Shown piece by piece: positions 1 to 7,783 of a DNA stretch of 23,694 nt (positions are counted from its first letter, which is position 1; every line of letters starts with the position of its first letter). Origin of the DNA: WHTB01 sp050699035 (GTDB lineage: Bacteria; Actinomycetota; Actinomycetes; Propionibacteriales; Nocardioidaceae). The stretch lies in contig JBOHDE010000033.1 in assembly GCA_050699035.1 (NCBI GenBank), positions 1 through 23,694 of the forward strand. Direction: 5' to 3'. A program made the position numbers and the translations under genes. The notes beneath the pieces are model-generated. The model ran no database searches. It had not been told where the DNA came from and was given only the letters and a program-made list of their open reading frames with translations.

Positions 1-54
1 GTGTGACGAGTTGGTGCGACACGCCGGCGTGTCGCCGCCAACTCGTCACACTCA
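1..54. repeat. 54-bp palindromic element, copy 1
   Basis: This is a long imperfect palindrome. The outer arms GTGTGACG (1-8) and CGTCACAC (44-51) pair, and the inner core GACACGCCGGCGTGTC (18-33) is a perfect 16-bp palindrome. The stretches between them (9-17 and 35-43) also pair, with seven Watson-Crick pairs and one wobble. The last three bases are the map stop codon read on the minus strand, so the element starts exactly at the end of map. A second copy with the same layout lies at 921-974. It could act as a bidirectional terminator hairpin or be a REP-like dispersed element. There is no T-run, so a classical intrinsic terminator is not shown. Confidence 0.75.
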
Positions 55-819
55 CGGGAGGGTGAGGACCTGCGGGCCGTCGTCGGTGATCGCGACCGTG
101 TGCTCGACGTGGGCCGCCCGGCTGCCGTCCGTGGTGCGCAGCGTCCAGCCGTCGGCGTCGACCCGGAAGGCGTCCTGGCCGCCGGCCATGAACCACGGCT
201 CGATCGCCAGCACCAGACCGGGCCGCAGTCGCAGCCCTCGACCCGCCCGTCCGTCATTGGGTACGGCGGGGTCCTCGTGCATCTGCCGGCCGACGCCATG
301 CCCGCCGAAGTCGGTGGACAGGCCGAGGCCGGCGGCCCGCGCCACCGCGCCGATGGCGGCGGAGATGTCGCCGAGCCGGCCACCCACCTGGGCGGCGGCG
401 ATGCCCTGCTCGAGGGCGCGCTCGACGGCATCGACCAGCGCGACGTCCTCAGGCGCGGCCTCGCCGACCACGAAGCTGATTGCCGCGTCCGCGGCCCACC
501 CCGCCAGCGTGGCCCCGAAGTCGATGCTCAGCAGGTCACCGTCGCGCAGCCGATAGCCGTCGGGGATGCCGTGCAGGGCTGCGTCGTTGACCGAGGCGCA
601 GATGACACCGGGGAACGGCGTCGTTGCGAATCCGGGCTGGTAGCCGAGGAAGGCCGACGTCGCACCCGCCTCGCGCAGGACGTCACGCGCAACGGCGTCC
701 AGCTCGAGCAGCGACACCCCGACGGCTGCGTGCTTGCGCGCGGCGGCGAGGGCGGTGCCGACCACCCCGCCCGGCTCGCGCATCCGCCGCAGCTCGGACG
801 GTGACTTGAGTTCGACCAT
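52..819 (-). CDS. map: Methionine aminopeptidase, type I
   Basis: The cytoplasmic metalloenzyme removes the N-terminal methionine from new proteins. The 255-aa protein has the usual length of the short type I form. All five metal ligands of the pita-bread fold are visible: D100 (SIDFGA), D111, H174 (GGHGVG), E207 (IEPWF) and E239 (HVEHT). The substrate-binding H83 lies in ALHGIPD. The open frame extends upstream to 975, but the extension runs into a palindromic repeat and lacks family similarity. The ATG at 819 has a GAGGAG ribosome site about 9 bases upstream and starts a typical N-terminus (MVELKSPSEL). The gene is divergent from the ceb operon. Actinobacteria often carry more than one map gene, so this may be a second copy. 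Confidence 0.95.
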   Translation of the reverse strand: MVELKSPSELRRMREPGGVVGTALAAARKHAAVGVSLLELDAVARDVLREAGATSAFLGYQPGFATTPFPGVICASVNDAALHGIPDGYRLRDGDLLSIDFGATLAGWAADAAISFVVGEAAPEDVALVDAVERALEQGIAAAQVGGRLGDISAAIGAVARAAGLGLSTDFGGHGVGRQMHEDPAVPNDGRAGRGLRLRPGLVLAIEPWFMAGGQDAFRVDADGWTLRTTDGSRAAHVEHTVAITDDGPQVLTLP

Positions 820-920
820 GCGGCGTCTCCTCGTCGGTATGACTGTCCCGGTACCAGTATCCGGCCGTTGCGGCAGCTCGATCACCCGATGTAGCCGGCA
901 ACTGACAAGCCAAACGACGA

Positions 921-974
921 GTGTGACGTCTTCGACAGACACGCCGGCGTGTCGCGTCGGAAACGTCACACTCA
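921..974. repeat. 54-bp palindromic element, copy 2
   Basis: It has the same layout as 1-54: GTGTGACG (921-928), the core GACACGCCGGCGTGTC (938-953) and CGTCACACTCA (964-974), all at identical spacings. The intervening segments (929-937 and 955-963) differ completely from copy 1 yet still pair with each other, with six Watson-Crick pairs and one wobble. It lies between the map promoter region and the ceb promoter, so the two copies bracket map. Confidence 0.75.
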
Positions 975-1046
975 ACGGGGCGGGTCGGCTGATGCGGTCC
1001 GCGCCGAGCTAAGCATCGACGAGGGGTCACGGTTGGGTAACGGTCG

Positions 1047-1060
1047 TGGGAACGCTCCCA
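1047..1060. promoter_or_regulatory. CebR-type operator O1
   Basis: TGGGAACGCTCCCA matches the 14-bp CebR operator known from Streptomyces (TGGGAGCGCTCCCA) at 13 of 14 positions. It lies just upstream of the candidate -35 box of the ceb operon. The encoded LacI-family protein CebR at 5674-6714 is the likely ligand. Confidence 0.85.
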
Positions 1061-1068
1061 TGTGCCCA

Positions 1069-1098
1069 TTGACGGCTGCTCGCCGCGCGGAGCACCCT
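1069..1098 (+). promoter_or_regulatory. Candidate promoter of the ceb operon
   Basis: TTGACG (1069-1074) resembles a -35 box. CACCCT (1093-1098), 18 bases downstream, is a weak -10 box. The pair lies between the two operators, so bound repressor would cover both edges of the polymerase site. The -10 assignment is uncertain. Confidence 0.45.
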
Positions 1099-1103
1099 GA
1101 GCC

Positions 1104-1117
1104 CGGGAGCGCTCCCA
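1104..1117. promoter_or_regulatory. CebR-type operator O2
   Basis: CGGGAGCGCTCCCA differs from the Streptomyces CebR consensus only at the first base. It sits just downstream of the candidate -10 box, near the expected transcription start. Its centre is 57 bp from the centre of O1. Confidence 0.85.
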
Positions 1118-1120
1118 TGA

Positions 1121-1138
1121 CAGCCAGCAGGCTGGCTG
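1121..1138 (+). other. Hairpin in the cebE leader
   Basis: CAGCCAGC (1121-1128) and GCTGGCTG (1131-1138) form a perfect 8-bp stem with a 2-base loop, 38 bases before the cebE start. It may stabilise the leader or modulate translation. The two-base loop is tight, so an RNA hairpin would probably open a pair. The role is unknown. Confidence 0.4.
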
Positions 1139-1176
1139 GACCTGGGGCGCACAGGACCGAGTGAGGGGCACCAGAC

Positions 1177-2466
1177 ATGGGCACCAGACGACGGGCGACG
1201 GCACTCACCGCCGTGGCCGCGACCCTCGGGCTGCTGATGGCGGCCTGCGGCGGGGACGACAGCGCGGGGGCCGAGAAGGACGTGACCCTACGGGTCAACC
1301 TGTTCGGCAAGTTCGGCTACCCGGAGCTGTACAAGCAGTTCGAGAAGGACCACCCCGGCGTGACGATCGTCGAGACCGCCGAGGGTGACCTGGGGGCGTT
1401 CAACACCCAGCTCACCCAGCGGATCGCCGCCGGCAGCGGGGCAGGAGACGTGGTCGCCATCGAGGAGGGCCAGGTGATCAACTTCCTGCAGCAGCCCGAC
1501 AACTTCGTGAACCTGCAAGACCACGGCTCCGAGGACATCAAGGACCAGTGGCTCGGCTGGAAGTACGACCAGGCCACGACCGCGGACGGCAGCTACACGA
1601 TCGGGCTCGGCACCGACGTCGGGGGCCTGGCCATGTGCTACCGCCGTGACCTGTTCGAGCAGGCTGGTCTCCCCATCGAGCGCGAGGAGGTCGGTGCGCT
1701 GTGGCCGACGTGGGAGGACTACATCGAGACCGGCAAGAAGTTCGCGGCCGGCATCGGTGACGAGAAGGCGCACTTCGTCGACTCCGCGACCAACACGTAC
1801 AACTCGATCCTGATGCAGTCCGGCGATTTCACGTACTTCGACCGGGACGACAGCCTCGTCATCGAGTCGAACCCCGCCGTGCGGTCGGCGTGGGACACCT
1901 CGATCGAGATGGTCGACGCCGGCCTCTCCGCCAAGTTGAAGGCGTTCTCCAACGAGTGGAACGCCGGCTTCAAGAGCGGGGCGTTCGCGACTCTGGCCTG
2001 CCCCGCCTGGATGACCGGCTACATCGCCGACCAGGCGGGCGACGCCGGCAAGGGCAAGTGGGACATCGCGACGGTGCCCGGTGGCGGCGGCAACTGGGGC
2101 GGCTCGTTCCTCGCCGTACCCACGAGCAGCGAGAACCAGAAGATCGCCATTGAGCTGGTGAAGTTCCTGACCAGTGGCGACTCGCAGCTCGCGGCGTTCG
2201 AGGCCGTGGGCAACCTGCCGTCCAACCCGACCTTGTACGGCGAGGACGCGCTCGGCGCAGCCACCAACGAGTACTTCAACGACGCGCCGGTCGGAGAGTT
2301 GTTCGTCGCCGGAGCGGAGAGTCTCGAGCCGGTCTACCTGGGAGCCAAGAACCAGCCGGTGCGCGACTCCGTCGAGAACGCGTTGCGCAGTGTCGAGTCC
2401 GGCAGCAAGTCAACCGACGAGGGCTGGCAGGAAGCCGTCAAGGCAGCCGAGAAGGCCGCGGGCTGA
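1177..2466 (+). CDS. cebE: Sugar ABC transporter substrate-binding lipoprotein, CebE-like
   Basis: This is the extracellular receptor of a carbohydrate ABC importer (family 1 solute-binding protein, 429 aa). The N-terminus is a lipoprotein signal peptide: basic residues, a hydrophobic stretch and the lipobox LMAAC with Cys24 as the lipidation site. The body contains segments typical of CebE-type receptors, such as TDVGGLAMCYRRDLFEQAG around residues 146-166. The ATG at 1177 follows GAGGGGC about 9 bases upstream. It is the first gene of cebEFG-bglC-cebR, behind two CebR-type operators. Cellobiose or a related beta-glucoside is the expected ligand, inferred from the operators and the adjacent beta-glucosidase rather than from binding residues. 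Confidence 0.9.
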   Translation: MGTRRRATALTAVAATLGLLMAACGGDDSAGAEKDVTLRVNLFGKFGYPELYKQFEKDHPGVTIVETAEGDLGAFNTQLTQRIAAGSGAGDVVAIEEGQVINFLQQPDNFVNLQDHGSEDIKDQWLGWKYDQATTADGSYTIGLGTDVGGLAMCYRRDLFEQAGLPIEREEVGALWPTWEDYIETGKKFAAGIGDEKAHFVDSATNTYNSILMQSGDFTYFDRDDSLVIESNPAVRSAWDTSIEMVDAGLSAKLKAFSNEWNAGFKSGAFATLACPAWMTGYIADQAGDAGKGKWDIATVPGGGGNWGGSFLAVPTSSENQKIAIELVKFLTSGDSQLAAFEAVGNLPSNPTLYGEDALGAATNEYFNDAPVGELFVAGAESLEPVYLGAKNQPVRDSVENALRSVESGSKSTDEGWQEAVKAAEKAAG

Positions 2467-2470
2467 CCCG

Positions 2471-3379
2471 ATGAGCTGGAGATCAGCGCGAGCGCGCTTG
2501 GACACCAGGGCGTCACCGTACGCCTTCGTGGCGCCGTTCTTCCTGGTGTTCGCGGTGTTCGGCGCGTTCCCGCTGGTCTACACGTTCTGGGTCTCGCTGC
2601 ACGACTGGCAGCTGGTGGGCACCAACGAGTGGGCGGGGCTCGCGAACTACCGCGAGCTTCTCACCGACTCGTACTTCTGGAACGCCCTGTTCAACACGCT
2701 CGGGATGTTCGTGCTGATGACGGTGCCGCAGCTGCTGCTGGCCCTGGCACTCGCCCAGGTGCTCAACCGGCGACTGCGCATGCGGATGCTGTTCCGGGTC
2801 GGCGTGCTGATCCCCAACATCACGTCCATCGCGGCCGTGGGGATCATCTTCGGGCTGATCTTCGCGCGTGACTTCGGGTTCGCGAACTGGCTGCTCTCGA
2901 CGGTCGGCATCGACGCGATCGACTGGCGGGAGAACCGGTTCGCGTCCTGGGTCGCGATCTCGGTGATGGTCGACTGGCGGTGGACCGGCTACAACGCGCT
3001 GATTCTCCTTGCCGCGCTGCAGTCCGTGCCACGCAGCCTGTACGAGTCGGCGGCGATGGACGGCGCGTCGGCGTGGCGGCAGTTCTGGAGCATCACGGTG
3101 CCGATGCTGCGTCCGACGCTGATCTTCGTCACGATCGTCGCCACGATCGGCGGCATCCAGCTGTTCACCGAGCCGCTGCTGTTCAACTCGGGGTCGAACG
3201 CCATCGCCGGCGGCACGACGCGACAGTTCCAGACGATCGCGATGTACCTCGTCGAGCAGGCCTTCACCGGCCAGGAGTTCGGCTACGCCGCGGCAGTCGC
3301 GTGGGTGCTCTTCGTCATCATCGCGGTGGTGTCCGCGATCAACCTGGTGCTGCTGAGGCGCATCAAGTCGGCGGACTGA
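2471..3379 (+). CDS. cebF: Sugar ABC transporter permease, CebF/MalF-like
   Basis: This is one of the two membrane subunits of the importer (302 aa). It has an N-terminal hydrophobic helix (APFFLVFAVFGAFPLVY) and further membrane segments, giving about six helices. The cytoplasmic EAA loop that contacts the ATPase is visible as YESAAMDGASAWRQFWSITV. The open frame extends upstream inside cebE, but the ATG at 2471, four bases after the cebE stop, gives the normal MalF-like N-terminus. No clear ribosome site precedes it, so translational coupling to cebE is likely. It pairs with cebG. An alternative name would be a generic binding-protein-dependent sugar permease. Confidence 0.9.
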   Translation: MSWRSARARLDTRASPYAFVAPFFLVFAVFGAFPLVYTFWVSLHDWQLVGTNEWAGLANYRELLTDSYFWNALFNTLGMFVLMTVPQLLLALALAQVLNRRLRMRMLFRVGVLIPNITSIAAVGIIFGLIFARDFGFANWLLSTVGIDAIDWRENRFASWVAISVMVDWRWTGYNALILLAALQSVPRSLYESAAMDGASAWRQFWSITVPMLRPTLIFVTIVATIGGIQLFTEPLLFNSGSNAIAGGTTRQFQTIAMYLVEQAFTGQEFGYAAAVAWVLFVIIAVVSAINLVLLRRIKSAD

Positions 3380-3380
3380 G

Positions 3381-4292
3381 ATGAGTCGAGCAATCGCTGT
3401 CCCGGACACCGAGCCGGCGCTCGTCGTCCCCGAGACCGTGACGGCCAAGACGCCCCGTCGGCGGGTCCGGTTGCGCGACGCCGGACCGCTGACCTACGGC
3501 ATCTTGGTCGTCGCGCTGGCGGTCTCGGCGTTCCCGCTGTACTTCATGCTGGTGATGGCCTCCCGGCCCAACGACCAGATCACCACGGTGCCGCCGCCGC
3601 TGTCGCCCGGCGACAAGCTGGTCGACAACGTGCAGCGGGTGTTCGCGAACCCGGATGTCTTGTTCTCGCAGGCGATGGTCAACACGCTGATCGTGGCGGG
3701 GGTCTGCAGCGCCGCGGTGGTGCTCTGCTCGAGCCTCGCCGGGTTCGCGTTCGCCAAGCTGAGGTTCCGCGGACGCAACGCACTACTGCTGACCGTGATC
3801 GCCACCATGATGGTCCCGGTCCAGCTCGGCTTCATCCCGCTCTACATGCTGATGACCAAGCTCAACCTGGTCGGCCAGCTCCCGGCGGTGATCCTGCCGT
3901 TCGTGGTCAGCGGGTTCGGTGTCTTCATGATGCGGCAGTACGCCGGCCAGGCCGTACCCGACGAGCTGATCGAAGCCGCCCGGATCGACGGCGCCTCAAC
4001 GATCCGCATCTTCTGGAGCGTCGTGCTCCCGGCCCTGCGGCCGGCTGCGGCCGTCCTCGGCCTGTTCACGTTCATGGAGCGATGGAACGACTTCCTGTGG
4101 CCGTACCTCGTGCTCAGCCCAGAACACCCGACCGTGCAGGTCGCGCTGTCGCGACTCTCCAACGGCTATTACGCGGACCAAGCCCTGGTCATCGCCGGAA
4201 CCCTCGTCGGCACGCTGCCCCTGGCGGTCGTGTTCGTCGTGTTCGGCCGGCAGATCATCGGCGGAATCATGGAAGCGGGGATCAAGGCATGA
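3381..4292 (+). CDS. cebG: Sugar ABC transporter permease, CebG/MalG-like
   Basis: This is the second membrane subunit (303 aa), the MalG-type partner of CebF. A long cytoplasmic N-tail (about 35 residues) precedes the first helix (YGILVVALAVSAFPLYFML). The EAA loop is ELIEAARIDGASTIRIFWSV, followed by VLPALRP. The ATG at 3381 follows the cebF stop by one base, and the gene ends in an ATGA overlap with bglC, so the operon is tightly coupled. No ATP-binding subunit follows. In Streptomyces the equivalent transporter uses the shared ATPase MsiK encoded elsewhere, and the same is inferred here. Confidence 0.9.
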   Translation: MSRAIAVPDTEPALVVPETVTAKTPRRRVRLRDAGPLTYGILVVALAVSAFPLYFMLVMASRPNDQITTVPPPLSPGDKLVDNVQRVFANPDVLFSQAMVNTLIVAGVCSAAVVLCSSLAGFAFAKLRFRGRNALLLTVIATMMVPVQLGFIPLYMLMTKLNLVGQLPAVILPFVVSGFGVFMMRQYAGQAVPDELIEAARIDGASTIRIFWSVVLPALRPAAAVLGLFTFMERWNDFLWPYLVLSPEHPTVQVALSRLSNGYYADQALVIAGTLVGTLPLAVVFVVFGRQIIGGIMEAGIKA

Positions 4293-5677
4293 CCGATCTG
4301 CAGACGCGTACGACCCCGGGACACGACCTGGCGCCCATTGACCTGGCTGCGTTCCCTCCGGACTTCGCGTGGGGAGCATCGACGGCGGCGTACCAGATCG
4401 AGGGGGCGGTGTCCGCGGACGGTCGGACCCCCTCGATCTGGGACACGTTCAGCCACCTGCCAGGGCGCGTTCGCGACGGCGACACCGGCGACATCGCCGC
4501 CGACCACTACCACCGGTGGGAGGAGGATCTCGACCTCGTCCAGCAGCTCGGGTTCCCGACGTACCGCTTCTCGCTGTCGTGGTCGCGGGTGCAGCCGACC
4601 GGTCGTGGGCCGGCCAACCAACGCGGGCTCGACTTCTACCGCCGGCTCGTCGACGGCATGCTCGAACGCGGGATCACCCCCTGGCTGACGCTGTACCACT
4701 GGGATCTTCCCCAGGAGCTGGAGGACGCCGGTGGATGGCCCGCGCGGGAGACCGCGCAGCGGTTCGCCGACTATGTGGGACTGGTCGTGGACACGCTCGG
4801 TGACCGGGTCGATGACTGGACGACGCTCAACGAGCCGTGGTGTTCTGCCTTCCTGGGTTACGGAAACGGCCGCCACGCGCCCGGCCGCCAGGACCCGGCG
4901 GCATCCCTCGACGCGGCACACCATCTGCTGCTCGGGCACGGCTTGGCGACACAGGCCCTGCGTGCGCGTGGCGCCGAGCGGATCGGCGTGACGCTCAACC
5001 TCTATGCGGTGACGCCGGAGTCGGAGCGTCCCGGAGACCGGGAGGCGGCGCGCCGTGTCGACGGGCTGCACAACCGCTGGTTCCTCGACCCGCTGTTCCG
5101 TGGCTCCTACCCCGACGACGTACGCATGGACGTCGGCGACCTGTTCAGTGCCGAGCAACCAGGTGACGCGGGCGTCATCGCCACTCCGATCGACCTGCTC
5201 GGCGTCAACTACTACACGCGACTGGTCACGACGGCGACGGCATACCCGGGCTCGGCGACGGTGGGGTTCGGCGATCTCGGGTTGCCGCGCACGTCGATGG
5301 GATGGGAGGTGGACGGCTCGGGTCTGACCGAGGTGCTCGGCCGGGTGGGACGCGACTACACACAGATTCCGTTGTACGTCACAGAGAACGGTGCTGCCTT
5401 CGAGGACCGGGTCGGTCCGGACGGCACTGTGCACGACGTCACGCGCACGGAGTACATCGCCGACCACATCGCCGCCTGTGCGGCGGCCCGCCGCGACGGC
5501 GTCAATCTGCAGGGCTACTTCGTGTGGTCGCTGTTGGACAACTTCGAGTGGGGCCAGGGCTACTCCAAGCGGTTCGGCCTGGTGTACGTCGACTACCCGA
5601 CCCAGGAGCGCATCGTGAAGACCAGCGGCAGGTGGTTCGCCGACCTCATCAGGCGACACCGGGGCGGAATACTGTGA
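4289..5677 (+). CDS. bglC: Beta-glucosidase, glycoside hydrolase family 1
   Basis: This is a retaining beta-glucosidase expected to split imported cellobiose into glucose in the cytoplasm. The 462-aa protein is full-length for GH1 and has no signal peptide. The N-terminus carries the GH1 signature FAWGASTAAYQIEGA (26-40). The acid/base glutamate is E182 in TLNEPW and the nucleophile is E366 in YVTENG. The aglycone/glucose-binding WSLLDNFEWGQGYSKRFG (413-430) includes E420 and W421. The start is the ATG at 4289, overlapping the cebG stop as ATGA, although the frame is open further upstream. The gene ends in a GTGA overlap with cebR. Other beta-glycosides are possible substrates, since GH1 specificity is not decided by these motifs. 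Confidence 0.95.
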   Translation: MTDLQTRTTPGHDLAPIDLAAFPPDFAWGASTAAYQIEGAVSADGRTPSIWDTFSHLPGRVRDGDTGDIAADHYHRWEEDLDLVQQLGFPTYRFSLSWSRVQPTGRGPANQRGLDFYRRLVDGMLERGITPWLTLYHWDLPQELEDAGGWPARETAQRFADYVGLVVDTLGDRVDDWTTLNEPWCSAFLGYGNGRHAPGRQDPAASLDAAHHLLLGHGLATQALRARGAERIGVTLNLYAVTPESERPGDREAARRVDGLHNRWFLDPLFRGSYPDDVRMDVGDLFSAEQPGDAGVIATPIDLLGVNYYTRLVTTATAYPGSATVGFGDLGLPRTSMGWEVDGSGLTEVLGRVGRDYTQIPLYVTENGAAFEDRVGPDGTVHDVTRTEYIADHIAACAAARRDGVNLQGYFVWSLLDNFEWGQGYSKRFGLVYVDYPTQERIVKTSGRWFADLIRRHRGGIL

Positions 5678-6714
5678 CCGTGCACCCATCCACGCAGCGG
5701 CCGGTCAAGGGCCAGCCGACGTTGGAGCAGGTCGCGGCGCACGCCGGCGTCGGCCGCGGCACGGTGTCGCGGGTCGTCAACGGCTCGACGCACGTCTCCG
5801 AGCCCACCCGGGCCGCCGTACTCAAGGCCGTTCAGGAGCTCGGCTACGTGCCCAACCGGGCAGCGCGTTCCTTGGTCACCAGACGGACCGACACCGTGGC
5901 GTTGCTCATCTCGGAGTCCGAGGAGCGAATCTTCGGCCAGCCGTTCTTCGCCAGCATCGTGCGCGGGATCAGTGCGGGGGTCAGCGAGTCGTCGCGCCAG
6001 CTGCTGCTCGCGATGGCGCAGTCGCCGGAGGAGCTCAGCCGGTTCGACCACTACCTCACGACGCAGCACGTGGACGGCGTTCTCCTGCTGTCCCTGCACG
6101 GAGACGACCCGCTTCCGCGGCACCTCGAGGAACGTGGCGTGCCGATGGTGCTCGGCGGGAGACCGAGCGGTTGGACCGGAGGTCACTTCGTCGACGTCGA
6201 CAACCGGGGAGGGGCGGCGGTGGCGGTCGAGCACCTGCTGGAGCGCGGTCGTCGACGGATCGCGACCATCACCGGGCCGCCGGACATGACCGCCGGTCAG
6301 GGCCGCTACGAGGGGTACGTCGACGCGTTGACGGCGGCCGGGATCGAGCCCGAACCCTCGCTGGTGGCGGTCGGCGACTTCACCGAGACCGGTGGCGAGC
6401 GGGCCATCACCGAGCTGCTCGAACGACGCCCGGACATCGACGGGGTGTTCGCCGCGAGTGACCTGATGGCGATCGGTGCGCTGCGCGTACTCCGGCTGTC
6501 GGACCGGACCGTCCCCGGTGACGTGGCCGTCGTCGGCTTCGACGACTCGCCGCTCGCCCGCCTCACCGACCCGCCGCTCACCACGGTGCATCAGCCCGCC
6601 GAGCAGATGGGTCGGGACATGGCCCGGCTGCTGGTGGCGCAGATCGACGGCAGCGCGGCGCCGGAGGACCACGTGCTGCTCGACACCGACCTGGTCGTCC
6701 GCGACTCGACCTGA
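5674..6714 (+). CDS. cebR: LacI-family transcriptional repressor, CebR-like
   Basis: This regulator is expected to repress the operon until its sugar ligand binds. The 346-aa protein has a LacI helix-turn-helix (TLEQVAAHAGVGRGTVSRVV, 16-35), a hinge (YVPNRAARSL) and a periplasmic-binding-like effector domain ending near PPLTTVHQPAEQMG. Translation starts at GTG 5674, overlapping the bglC stop (GTGA). The open frame begins earlier, but the extension lacks similarity. As the last gene of the operon it would be autoregulated through the two operators at 1047-1060 and 1104-1117. In the Streptomyces loci I know, cebR is encoded separately from cebEFG-bglC, so its position here is a variation. Confidence 0.92.
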   Translation: MTVHPSTQRPVKGQPTLEQVAAHAGVGRGTVSRVVNGSTHVSEPTRAAVLKAVQELGYVPNRAARSLVTRRTDTVALLISESEERIFGQPFFASIVRGISAGVSESSRQLLLAMAQSPEELSRFDHYLTTQHVDGVLLLSLHGDDPLPRHLEERGVPMVLGGRPSGWTGGHFVDVDNRGGAAVAVEHLLERGRRRIATITGPPDMTAGQGRYEGYVDALTAAGIEPEPSLVAVGDFTETGGERAITELLERRPDIDGVFAASDLMAIGALRVLRLSDRTVPGDVAVVGFDDSPLARLTDPPLTTVHQPAEQMGRDMARLLVAQIDGSAAPEDHVLLDTDLVVRDST

Positions 6715-6802
6715 CGGTCACTGGTGGCACGGCGTGTGGCGCGGGCGCCGTCCGTGGGAGGATCGCGGTCGTGCGAGCCTTGCGACAAGGAGTCAGCTGA
6801 CC

Positions 6803-7783
6803 GTGCGGATCTGGCGCTCTCTGGCAGACGTCCCGGCCGATCTGGGCCCGACCGTCGTCACCATCGGCAACTTCGACGGCGTCCACCTGGGCCACGCCCA
6901 TGTGGTCGCCGAGGCACGCGCGGCGGCCCAGCGAGGGGGTGCTCAACGTGTGGGTGCTCAGCGCGACGGCGGCCTCCCAGTGGTCGCGGTGACGTTCGAC
7001 CCGCACCCGATCGCCGTCCTTCGGCCAGAGCATGCGCCGACCATCATCACGACCATTGAGGACCGGGCGCGGCTGCTGGCCGACGCCGGCGTCGACGACG
7101 TGCTGGTCGTACCGTTCGACCGGGAGACCGCCGGCTGGTCGCCGCAGCGTTTCGTCGACGACATCCTGGTCGGGTCCCTGCACGCGTCGGTGGTCGTCGT
7201 CGGCGACAACTTCCGCTTCGGCGCCAAGGCGGCCGGTGACGTCAGGACGCTGGTGGAGCTGGGCCGCGACCGCGGGTTCACCGTCGTCGACGTCGCACTC
7301 GACGGCGGGCCGCAGGTGTGGTCCTCGACGTACGTCCGGACCTGCCTCGCGGCCGGTGACGTGGAGGGCGCGGCGGAGGCGCTCGGCCGCTCGTTCACCG
7401 TGCGCGGTGTCGTGGTCGAGGGCGAGAAGCGCGGACATCAGCTCGGCTACCCGACTGCGAACGTGCCCACGGCCGGGATGGCAGCCGCCCCCGCCGACGG
7501 GGTGTACGCCGGCTGGCTCCGCCGACTCGACGAGCCCGAGGCGTCCGCCCTGCCTGCGGCCATCTCGGTCGGCACCAACCCGACCTTCGACGGCGTCGTC
7601 CGTGCGGTCGAGTCGTACGTCCTCGACCGCGACGACCTCGAGCTGTACGGCGTCGAGGTCGAGGTGTCGTTCACGGCCCGGCTGCGCGGCATGGAGAAGT
7701 TCGACACGGTCGACGCCCTGCTCGTACGGATGGCCGACGACGTCGACCGGGCACGCGCCCTGCTGCTGTCGCCAGCCCAATGA
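6803..7783 (+). CDS. ribF: Bifunctional riboflavin kinase / FAD synthetase
   Basis: The enzyme converts riboflavin to FMN and then to FAD in the cytoplasm. The 326-aa protein has the N-terminal nucleotidyltransferase domain with IGNFDGVHLGH (21-31). The C-terminal flavokinase domain shows GHQLGYPTANVP (211-222) and SVGTNPTFDG. The start is GTG 6803, with AAGGAG at 6787-6792 ten bases upstream. The frame is open further upstream inside cebR, but there is no family similarity there. A low-complexity insert (RGGAQRVGAQRDGG) near residue 44 comes from a 15-bp tandem duplication at 6937-6966 and lengthens a loop that is usually short. The stop overlaps the first of a chain of ATGA start/stop signals. 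Confidence 0.95.
   Translation: MRIWRSLADVPADLGPTVVTIGNFDGVHLGHAHVVAEARAAAQRGGAQRVGAQRDGGLPVVAVTFDPHPIAVLRPEHAPTIITTIEDRARLLADAGVDDVLVVPFDRETAGWSPQRFVDDILVGSLHASVVVVGDNFRFGAKAAGDVRTLVELGRDRGFTVVDVALDGGPQVWSSTYVRTCLAAGDVEGAAEALGRSFTVRGVVVEGEKRGHQLGYPTANVPTAGMAAAPADGVYAGWLRRLDEPEASALPAAISVGTNPTFDGVVRAVESYVLDRDDLELYGVEVEVSFTARLRGMEKFDTVDALLVRMADDVDRARALLLSPAQ
6937..6966 (+). repeat. 15-bp tandem duplication inside ribF
   Basis: Two adjacent 15-base units (6937-6951 and 6952-6966), both beginning GGGTGCTCA, match at 12 of 15 positions. They encode the repeated GAQR stretch in the nucleotidyltransferase domain of RibF. The reading frame is kept. Confidence 0.65.

Larger units (their letters stand above)
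820..1176. other. Divergent intergenic region map / ceb operon
   Basis: These 357 bases carry no gene. They hold the map ribosome site and presumed promoter (820-919), the second 54-bp palindromic element (921-974), two CebR-type operators around a candidate promoter (1047-1117), and a short hairpin in the cebE leader (1121-1138). I could not assign a convincing -35/-10 pair to map. Confidence 0.7.

Noticed and set aside
820..975. N-terminal extension of the map reading frame to 975
   Set aside because: The extension starts inside the palindromic element and has no family similarity. The ATG at 819 has a good ribosome site and gives a normal-length enzyme.
5302..5673. Upstream extension of the cebR frame within bglC
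   Set aside because: The translation has no similarity to LacI proteins. The GTG at 5674 overlaps the bglC stop and is followed by a normal helix-turn-helix.
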